A stretch of 64,000 nt of DNA from assembly GCF_021495345.1 (NCBI RefSeq), contig NZ_CP099397.1, positions 124,001-188,000 on the forward strand, in the 5' to 3' direction. This stretch comes from Pseudomonas hydrolytica. Lineage in GTDB: Bacteria; Pseudomonadota; Gammaproteobacteria; Pseudomonadales; Pseudomonadaceae. The position numbers and the translations under genes are program-made. Numbering within the stretch: the first letter of the stretch is position 1; the number at the start of each line of letters is the position of its first letter. Below the pieces are notes generated by a model. That model searched no databases and was not told the origin of the DNA. It saw only the letters and a program-made list of their open reading frames with translations. This document shows, one piece after another, positions 58,460-64,000 of the stretch.

Positions 58460-58747
58460 ATGTACCTCGTCCGACTGAGCCTGTTCTGCGTCGCTACATT
58501 GCTGGTCAACGGGGCTTACGCCAACGATTTCATCGGTTCGGCCGGCGCCAGTGCCAGGACCGCCGACCTTACCGTTTCCAATGCTCAGTCACGCGAATCC
58601 GCTTCTGCCGAGCAGCGCGAGTTGAGTCAATCCAGCGGCTCCCGCCGTGCCCAGGACGATGCCCAGTGGCTGCGCATCTCCGACGAGACCGATACCGCCA
58701 ACCGCGAACCGCGTCCCGCCGTCAGCACGCCGCGCTGGGTGTTCTGA
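58460..58747 (+). CDS. Small exported protein, unknown function
   Basis: 95 residues: signal peptide (cleavage after GAYAN, about 22), then a hydrophilic, Ser/Ala/Glu-rich, probably disordered mature part (RTADLTVSNAQSRESASAEQ). Sigma-54 promoter 50 bp upstream. No family recognised; the neighbourhood suggests envelope stress or alginate-related control. Confidence 0.65.
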   Translation: MYLVRLSLFCVATLLVNGAYANDFIGSAGASARTADLTVSNAQSRESASAEQRELSQSSGSRRAQDDAQWLRISDETDTANREPRPAVSTPRWVF

Positions 58748-58765
58748 CCGACAAGGAATTGCGCC

Positions 58766-58951
58766 ATGTCCCGAAGTGCCGTCATCCTGCTGATCATGAC
58801 GCTCCTGAGCCTGGCCAGCCTCTGGCTGATGCCCGGCCTGGGAGAGCCGGTCAGCCTGCTGCTCAAGGGCGCCGCTGCCGTCTTCGGTCTCGGCTTCCTG
58901 CTGGCGTTGATGCTGGGTCGCCGCTTCAAGTTCGACCCCGTGCTGCGCTGA
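58766..58951 (+). CDS. Small membrane protein, unknown function
   Basis: 61 residues: two hydrophobic segments (about 6-24 and 30-50) and a short basic tail (GRRFKFDP). It follows the exported protein by 18 bases with AAGGAATT upstream, likely the same transcript. It converges on kinB, 25 bases away. No family recognised. Confidence 0.65.
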   Translation: MSRSAVILLIMTLLSLASLWLMPGLGEPVSLLLKGAAAVFGLGFLLALMLGRRFKFDPVLR

Positions 58952-58976
58952 CCGAACGCCTTGCGCTAGCCGGGCG

Positions 58977-60773
58977 CTAGACCGGCAGGCTGAAGTAGAA
59001 GTTGGCGCCTTCGCGCGGGCGGGAGCGTACGCCCAGCTGCCCGCCAAACAGCTGCACGATCTCCCGTGCCAAGGCCAGCCCCAGCCCGACCCCACCCTTG
59101 CGCCGGCCGATCTGCACGAACGGCTCGAAGATGCGCGCCTGCTGTTCGTAGGGAATGCCCTCGCCCTGGTCTTGCACGCTGACGATCACCTGTTCGCCGT
59201 GGCGGTGCGCCTGCAGGGTCACGGTGCCGCCCGAGTCGCTGTGGCGCAGCGCGTTGCTGAGCAGGCTGTCGAGCAGGCGGTGTAGCTGGCCCTCATCGAG
59301 GCTCAGGCGCGGCAGCGGCTGGTGCAGCTCGCAGGTGATGGTCACGCCGCGCTCGCTTGCTTCGTCGGTGAAGCGCTGGCGCGCCTGCTGGAGCATGACG
59401 GCGAGATCGCACGGGACCCGCTGCAGGGTCTGCAGGCCGTTCTGGTAGCGCGAAAAGTTGAGCAGGTCGTCGATCAGCTGCACCAGGCGGCGCATTTCCT
59501 CGTCGACGGTGCGCATCAGGTCCTGCTCGCGTCCGCCCGCTGGCACCTGCAGCCGTTCGCGCAGCAGGCTGAAGGCCATGTGCATGCCGGTGATCGGTGT
59601 ACGCAGCTCATGGGAGGCACGCAGGATGAATTCGCTGCGTACCCGCTCGAAGGCGCGTTGCTCGGTGACGTCACGCAGCACCATCACGGCGCCGACACTG
59701 CCGCCCTCGCGAACCTGTACCGGGGTCAGGGCCCAGGCCAGCAGACGAACCTCGCCGTTGCGGTCGATCTGCAGGTCTGCCGGTGGCGCGCGCATCGGCT
59801 CGCCGGCCAGCACCTGGCGCAATGCCTCGTCCACGGCGTGGCCGGGCAGCAGCGGGCCGATGGGCTGATCCTGTATGTCCTGCTTCCACGACAGCTGGCT
59901 CAGGGCCACGGGATTGGCATGCTCGACGCGGCCCAGGGCATCGAGGATCACCAGGCCGTCGTCGATACTGTCGAGCACCGCCTTCAGACGGCCTTCGCTG
60001 TTGAGCAGCTGCTTGAGATTGCTCGAATGGTACTGGCGCAAGGCCTCGGTCATCAGGCCGAAGCGGCGGCTCAACACGGCCAGCTCCACCACTGGTGACA
60101 CCGGCAATACCACGTCGTACTGGCCTTTGCCGATCTGGTCCGCGGCGCGCGCCAGCAGATCGATGGGGGCGCCGAAACGGCGGGCGATGCCGTTGGCGGT
60201 GATGACGCCGATCGCCAGCACGGCCAGGCCCGTCATCACCAGCAGGCCGGCGATCAGCCGGGAGCGCTCGCCGGCCTTGTGCTCGGCGGCGATGACCCAG
60301 CTGACGACCCGGTCCTGCTGATCCAGCAGGTGGTTGCGTAGCTTCTGGAAGGCTTCGGTAAAGGGGATGTTGCCAGCCAGGTTGTGCGGCGACTGGCCGG
60401 CAGGAGTGGCACTTTCAGCCACCTGTTCCATCTGGCGATGCAGGATCGCGGCCTGCTCGAGGCCCTGCACGTAGTCCGCGCCCAGCTTGGCGCCGAAACC
60501 TTCGGCCAGGGTGCTGCGAAAGGCCTGACGGATATTTTCCAGGGCCTCCGGGTTCGGTGTCTGGCCGATCAGCAGGATCAGCTCGTCGCCCAGGTGCTGG
60601 CGCAGCTTCTGGCCGATCTGCACGGCGGTGAAGCCGCGCTGGATCAGGTCGCTCTGGCTGCGGGACATCTGCGTGACGCTGAACAGCCCGAGCAGCAGCC
60701 CCAGCAGCGCCACGGTGATCAGCGCGGAAATGCTGAGGAACAGACGCGTGCGAAGCTTCATCGACAGCTTCAT
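58977..60773 (-). CDS. kinB: Alginate biosynthesis sensor kinase KinB
   Basis: 598 residues, close to the known KinB. Two membrane helices (about 10-30 and 165-190) flank a periplasmic domain of about 130 residues. Then HAMP-like linker (NGIARRFGAPIDLLARAADQ), PAS (LDSIDDGLVILDALGRVEHA), HisKA with ILRASHELRTPITGM, and HATPase with DQGEGIPYEQQ and GGVGLGLALAREIVQLFGG (split). It controls AlgB phosphorylation, mostly as a phosphatase in P. aeruginosa. Starts 13 bp after algB. Confidence 0.93.
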   Translation of the reverse strand: MKLSMKLRTRLFLSISALITVALLGLLLGLFSVTQMSRSQSDLIQRGFTAVQIGQKLRQHLGDELILLIGQTPNPEALENIRQAFRSTLAEGFGAKLGADYVQGLEQAAILHRQMEQVAESATPAGQSPHNLAGNIPFTEAFQKLRNHLLDQQDRVVSWVIAAEHKAGERSRLIAGLLVMTGLAVLAIGVITANGIARRFGAPIDLLARAADQIGKGQYDVVLPVSPVVELAVLSRRFGLMTEALRQYHSSNLKQLLNSEGRLKAVLDSIDDGLVILDALGRVEHANPVALSQLSWKQDIQDQPIGPLLPGHAVDEALRQVLAGEPMRAPPADLQIDRNGEVRLLAWALTPVQVREGGSVGAVMVLRDVTEQRAFERVRSEFILRASHELRTPITGMHMAFSLLRERLQVPAGGREQDLMRTVDEEMRRLVQLIDDLLNFSRYQNGLQTLQRVPCDLAVMLQQARQRFTDEASERGVTITCELHQPLPRLSLDEGQLHRLLDSLLSNALRHSDSGGTVTLQAHRHGEQVIVSVQDQGEGIPYEQQARIFEPFVQIGRRKGGVGLGLALAREIVQLFGGQLGVRSRPREGANFYFSLPV

Positions 60774-60786
60774 GGCGATTCCATGG

Positions 60787-62139
60787 TCAGAGGTTGTACT
60801 GCTTGCGTTTGCGATACAGGGTCGAAGTATCGATGCCCAGGGTCCTGGCGGCCATGTCCAGGGTGTTGCTGCTGGCCAGAACGGCAGCGATATGAGCCTT
60901 TTCCAACTCCTCGAGGCTCATGGGCGCGCCCACGCGGATGGCGCCGTTGGGCGCATCGCTGCTGCCGCCGAGGCCGAGGTGGGCGACCTCCACGGCCTCC
61001 TGCTGGCAGATGATGCTGGCGCGCTCGATGACGTTGCGCAGTTCGCGGATGTTGCCCGGCCAGTGGTAGGACTGCAGGGCGGCGACCGCCTCGGGGCTGA
61101 AGCCGCAGGCCGGGCGGCCGTAATCGCTGACGAAGTGGGCGAGAAAGCGCTCGGCCAGGGACATCACGTCTTCATGGCGTTCGCGCAGCGGCGGCAGCTT
61201 GAGGGTGATGACGTTGAGGCGATACAGCAGGTCCTCGCGAAAGCGCCCCTCGCGCACCATCTCGTCCAGATCCAGGTTGGTGGCGGCGACGATGCGCACA
61301 TCGGCGCGGCGGGTGACCGGATCGCCCACGCGTTCGTATTCCTTGTCCTGGATGAAGCGAAGCAGCTTGGGTTGCAGGGCGAGCGGGAAGTCGCCGATCT
61401 CGTCAAGGAACAGGGTGCCGCCGTCGGCCTGGCTGACCCGGCCCTGGGTGCTCTCGCTGGCGCCGGTGAAGGAGCCGCGGGCATGGCCGAACAGCTCGCT
61501 TTCCATCAGCTCGGCGGTCAGCGACGGGCAGTTGATGGTCACGCAGGTGCGCTTGGCGCGGCGGCTCCAGCCGTGGATGGCGCGGGCCAGTTCGCCCTTG
61601 CCGGTGCCGGATTCGCCGAGGATGAGGATGTTGGCATCGGTGGCCGCCACCTGGCGCGCGGTTTCCAGGATCGCCATCATCGTCGGGCTGTGCGAGTCGA
61701 GACCGTCCTTGGCCTTGCGCACTTCGCCTTCCAGCGCCTCCAGCCGCGCCGCCAGGGCGCGCACCTCCAGCTGCTTGATGGCGGCGAGGCGCAGCTGGTC
61801 CGGCGTGCAGGGCTTGACCAGATAGTCGGCGGCGCCGGCCTGGATCGCGTCGACCGCGGTGTCCACGGCCGAGTGGGCGGTGACGATCACCACGCGCATC
61901 CAGGGGGCCTGGATGCGCATCTGCGCCAGCAGGTCGAGGCCATTGTCCTCGCCCAGGCGCAGGTCGAGGAAACACAGGTCGAACACCTGGCGCTGCAACA
62001 GCGCTTCGGCCTGCGCCGCGCTGCTGGCGCCGGCGACCTCGTAGCCCTCATCTTCCAGGCAGTAGCGGAAGGTGCGCAGGATTGCCGCCTCGTCGTCCAC
62101 CAGCAGAATGCGCCCGCTGGTCTGTTCTGACGCTGCCAT
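60787..62139 (-). CDS. algB: Sigma-54-type response regulator AlgB
   Basis: 450 residues, matching AlgB length. REC (about 8-125; VDDEAAILRTF, Asp in LCFLDLRLGEDNG, Lys in LVKPCT), AAA+ domain (about 140-380) with Walker A GESGTGKGEL and a GSFTGA loop where sigma-54 activators have GAFTGA, Walker B GGTLFLDEIG, and C-terminal Fis-type HTH (DMAARTLGIDTSTLYRKRKQ). Known to regulate alginate and virulence with KinB. ATG 62139 overrides the longer frame to 62193. Confidence 0.93.
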   Translation of the reverse strand: MAASEQTSGRILLVDDEAAILRTFRYCLEDEGYEVAGASSAAQAEALLQRQVFDLCFLDLRLGEDNGLDLLAQMRIQAPWMRVVIVTAHSAVDTAVDAIQAGAADYLVKPCTPDQLRLAAIKQLEVRALAARLEALEGEVRKAKDGLDSHSPTMMAILETARQVAATDANILILGESGTGKGELARAIHGWSRRAKRTCVTINCPSLTAELMESELFGHARGSFTGASESTQGRVSQADGGTLFLDEIGDFPLALQPKLLRFIQDKEYERVGDPVTRRADVRIVAATNLDLDEMVREGRFREDLLYRLNVITLKLPPLRERHEDVMSLAERFLAHFVSDYGRPACGFSPEAVAALQSYHWPGNIRELRNVIERASIICQQEAVEVAHLGLGGSSDAPNGAIRVGAPMSLEELEKAHIAAVLASSNTLDMAARTLGIDTSTLYRKRKQYNL

Positions 62140-62187
62140 GTTGTTGCTCCCTGTGACTGGTCGATGGAGGTTAGTCAGGTAAAAGTC

Positions 62188-62311
62188 GTGCAAGTTGCAC
62201 GGTAGTATGCCTGCAACCCTGCAACCTGCACGCAGGGGGCGCCTGATAGTGGTTAATAAGTATCTGTTTTAAAAGGATTATTTCTTTTGTCCGGGCTGGC
62301 ACGGGCCTTGC
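62188..62311 (+). promoter_or_regulatory. Sigma-54 promoter with upstream palindromes, divergent to algB
   Basis: TGGCACGGGCCTTGC has GG at 62298-62299 and GC at 62310-62311, close to the ideal sigma-54 consensus. About 104 bp upstream lies GTGCAA-G-TTGCAC (62188-62200), followed by CTGCAACCCTGCAACCTGCAC (in two parts). Predicted start ~62323, 26 bp from the BON gene. The same layout is at 58288-58411. Confidence 0.8.
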
Positions 62312-62348
62312 GAAATTGTTCTCGTGATTCACCCGCGAGGACCCTGTA

Positions 62349-63179
62349 ATGCCGTTTTTGAGAACCCTGATGCTGGCCGGTGGCACTGCGCTGCTGCTGA
62401 GTCTGACGCCCCTGGCCAGCCATGCTGCCACGGACGGGCTGACCGAGCAGATCGAGGCCGCACGCCAGGAGGGTTCGATCTGGACGGCCTTCGCCCTGAA
62501 CCGTCACCTCAACCCCTTCAGGCTCGACGTGGCAGTCGAGAAGGGCCGCGCCACCCTTGATGGTCAAGTCGAAAGCGAGGTGCAGAAGGAGCTGGCCGAG
62601 GAGGTGGCGCTGAGCGTGAAGGGGGTGGAGCGCGTGGATAACCGCATCGTGGTCGATGCCGCCACCGCTGAGAACGAGCCGCCGCGGCTGGTGCAGCAGC
62701 TGGAGGACGCCAGCCTGGCGGCGACGGTGAAATCCAAGCTGCTGTGGAACAGCAACACCCGTGGCCTGGATATCCAGGTCAAGAGCCAGAACGGCGCCAT
62801 CACCCTCAGCGGCCACGCGCAGACCCCGGCCGCCAAGGAGTTGGCCGGCCAGCTCGCCGCCAACACCGATGGCGTGCGCGAAGTGTTCAATCACCTGAGC
62901 ATCAGCACCGCCGACAGCAGCAGTAGCGAGGTGCAGACGGCTGTCGAGGAAGCGCGCGAAGACATCAGCGACAGCTGGATCACCAGCAAGGTCAAGGCCA
63001 GCTTCCTGTATAGCCGCAACCTTGATGCGCTGAACATCTCGGTGGACACCGAGGACGGCCTGGTCAGGCTACGCGGTAGCGTGCTGAGCAGTGCCGAGAA
63101 ACGTCTGGCGGTGGAGATCGCCCGCAATATCCGCGGTGTGCGCGGCGTCGATGCCGACGCCCTGCGCATCAGCAGCTGA
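62349..63179 (+). CDS. Periplasmic protein with three BON domains
   Basis: 276 residues: signal peptide (cleavage after ASHAA, about 27) and three BON (OsmY-type) repeats at about 35-110, 115-185 and 200-276, with the RLDVAVEKGRATLDGQVES, DIQVKSQNGAITLSGHAQT and NISVDTEDGLVRLRGSVLS strands. BON domains bind lipids or membranes. Sigma-54 promoter upstream suggests stress-type induction, possibly via AlgB, which lies divergent. Confidence 0.87.
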   Translation: MPFLRTLMLAGGTALLLSLTPLASHAATDGLTEQIEAARQEGSIWTAFALNRHLNPFRLDVAVEKGRATLDGQVESEVQKELAEEVALSVKGVERVDNRIVVDAATAENEPPRLVQQLEDASLAATVKSKLLWNSNTRGLDIQVKSQNGAITLSGHAQTPAAKELAGQLAANTDGVREVFNHLSISTADSSSSEVQTAVEEAREDISDSWITSKVKASFLYSRNLDALNISVDTEDGLVRLRGSVLSSAEKRLAVEIARNIRGVRGVDADALRISS

Positions 63180-63244
63180 ACCTGACCGATACCGGCCGAC
63201 GGAATGGCCGACAACCGCAAGTCCCATAGCCAAGGAGAGATCCC

Positions 63245-63679
63245 ATGAGCAGCAAGACCGCACAACTCAACGAACTGATCGAAATTACCCGCGACGGCAA
63301 GCGCTTCTACGAGCATGCCCACGACGAGGTCAAGGACATCCGCCTGCAGGCGCTGTTCCGCGACATGGTGCGGGCCAAGACCGAGGTGATCGACGCCCTG
63401 AGCGTCAAGGTGGCCGCCAACCAGGCCGACCCGGCGAGCGGCGGCACCCTGCTGGGCAAGCTGCGCCAGCTCTACGCCGATACCCGCGCCACCCTGTCCA
63501 AGGACGAGGACGCCGCCTACGTGGCCCAGCTGGAAGAGGCCGAAGACCGCATCCTGCATGCCTTCGAGGATGCACTGGAGAGCGCCGACCAGGACGTGCG
63601 GGTACTGCTGGCGGTGGAGATGCCCAAGGTGCGCGCCTGCCATGACCGCATGCGTGCGCTGAAGCAGAACATGCAGTAA
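63245..63679 (+). CDS. Ferritin-like four-helix protein (DUF2383/PA2169-type)
   Basis: 144 residues: LNELIEITRDGKRFYEHAHD, LFRDMVRAKTEVIDAL, EAEDRILHAFEDALES and a C-terminal helix with ACHDRMRAL build a four-helix bundle with Glu/His pairs, typical of the PA2169 family. Follows the BON gene by 65 bp; an AAGGAGAG ribosome site precedes ATG 63245. Metal binding not proven. Confidence 0.83.
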   Translation: MSSKTAQLNELIEITRDGKRFYEHAHDEVKDIRLQALFRDMVRAKTEVIDALSVKVAANQADPASGGTLLGKLRQLYADTRATLSKDEDAAYVAQLEEAEDRILHAFEDALESADQDVRVLLAVEMPKVRACHDRMRALKQNMQ

Positions 63680-63696
63680 CCCCAGTGCGTCATCCG

Positions 63697-63729
63697 AGCC
63701 CCTGCACGCATTGCGTGCGGGGGCTTTTT
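63697..63729 (+). terminator. Intrinsic terminator after the DUF2383 gene
   Basis: GAGCCCCTGCACGCA, short loop, TGCGTGCGGGGGCT, then TTTTTAT. Strong stem with T-run. From here to the window end (about 270 bases) no gene is seen. Confidence 0.83.
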
Positions 63730-63848
63730 ATGGGGGCTGAGCAGACTGGACTGGCAGATAAGTGTGTGCTTTTGCGCTATTTATATCCGGGCCAAGATCA
63801 TTGGCGTGTCGATCTCTCGTCTTGGTTTCGCCCCTCACGGGCGACTCA

Positions 63849-63872
63849 CTTTCTTTGCTTGTGCAAAGAAAG
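63849..63872. repeat. Inverted repeat in a dispersed Pseudomonas repeat
   Basis: CTTTCTTTGC (63849-63858), TTGT, GCAAAGAAAG (63863-63872) is a perfect 10-bp inverted repeat, followed by another CAAAGAAA. The surrounding GGGCGACTCACTTTCTTTGC is a sequence I recall as widespread in pseudomonad intergenic regions. 63730-64000 is otherwise without a gene. Confidence 0.6.
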
Positions 63873-64000
63873 TAAGCAAAGAAACACACCCCTACATCCG
63901 GCCCCGGCTGCGCCGGGGTTCCCTCGCTCCATCACCACTCCAGGGGCACGACCGGATGCGGCCCACCGACGAAGGGCCATCCCTGGCCCATCACGGCTCT

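Noticed and set aside
1..64000. CRISPR arrays, tRNA or rRNA genes
   Set aside because: No regularly spaced direct repeats, no cloverleaf-like sequences near attachment sites and no rRNA-like sequence were noticed on reading; a dedicated scan was not possible.

Overview
The window looks like a Pseudomonas chromosome, probably of the mendocina/alcaligenes/stutzeri side of the genus. The evidence is high GC content, gene neighbourhoods that match P. aeruginosa order (PA0104-PA0114, then the thrB-polA-engB-cc4-dsbA-dgcP-ampDh2 and kinB-algB blocks), an ErsA-like sRNA downstream of polA, and AlgU- and sigma-54-type promoters. No tRNA, rRNA or CRISPR array was seen.

Layout. 1-3.2 kb: housekeeping genes (RidA-like, glutaminase, AEC transporter). 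3.2-11.3 kb: the caa3-type cytochrome c oxidase operon with assembly and haem A genes (coxB, coxA, cox11, coxC, SURF1, a thioredoxin-like protein, cox15, cyoE). Its usual last gene, sco, lies 25 kb away at 36.6 kb because a transposable (Mu/B3-like) prophage separates it. 36.6-50.4 kb: sco, thrB, polA, ersA, engB, cytochromes c5 and c4, dsbA, dgcP, an NCS2 permease and an AmpDh2-like amidase. 51.6-58.3 kb: an unusual two-component cluster (orphan receiver; hybrid kinase, CheR, CheB and REC-kinase in overlapping order). 58.4-63.7 kb: kinB/algB, flanked on both sides by small stress-type genes with matching sigma-54 promoters.

The prophage can be delimited to the base: 11452-36567 (25,116 bp), ends 5'-TG...CA-3', flanked by a 6-bp target duplication TAACGC, with an inverted 10-bp site about 32 bp inside each end. 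It sits inside a 140-175-bp MITE-like chromosomal repeat; another copy lies intact at 38595-38740. Its left half is a leftward early operon (transposase A/B, DUF3164, GemA, Mor) under a rightward repressor with a palindromic operator. Its right half carries accessory genes, a lysis cassette, terminase and portal, then distal tail genes.

Two lesions make it cryptic. First, a 1,355-bp inversion (15011-16365) moved the last 50 codons of transposase A and nearly all of the B ATPase onto the opposite strand. Flipping it back on paper restores both reading frames and the stop/start overlaps A-B and B-DUF3164. Second, a deletion fused the start of the head-morphogenesis gene to a distal tail gene, removing the capsid, tube/sheath and tape-measure region.

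Other points of interest: a short motif (NRVAGRDY) shared by the C-terminus of the prophage repressor and the N-terminus of the adjacent zinc-ribbon membrane protein; and two look-alike sigma-54 promoters with TGCAA-n-TTGCA palindromes about 105 bp upstream, either side of algB-kinB.
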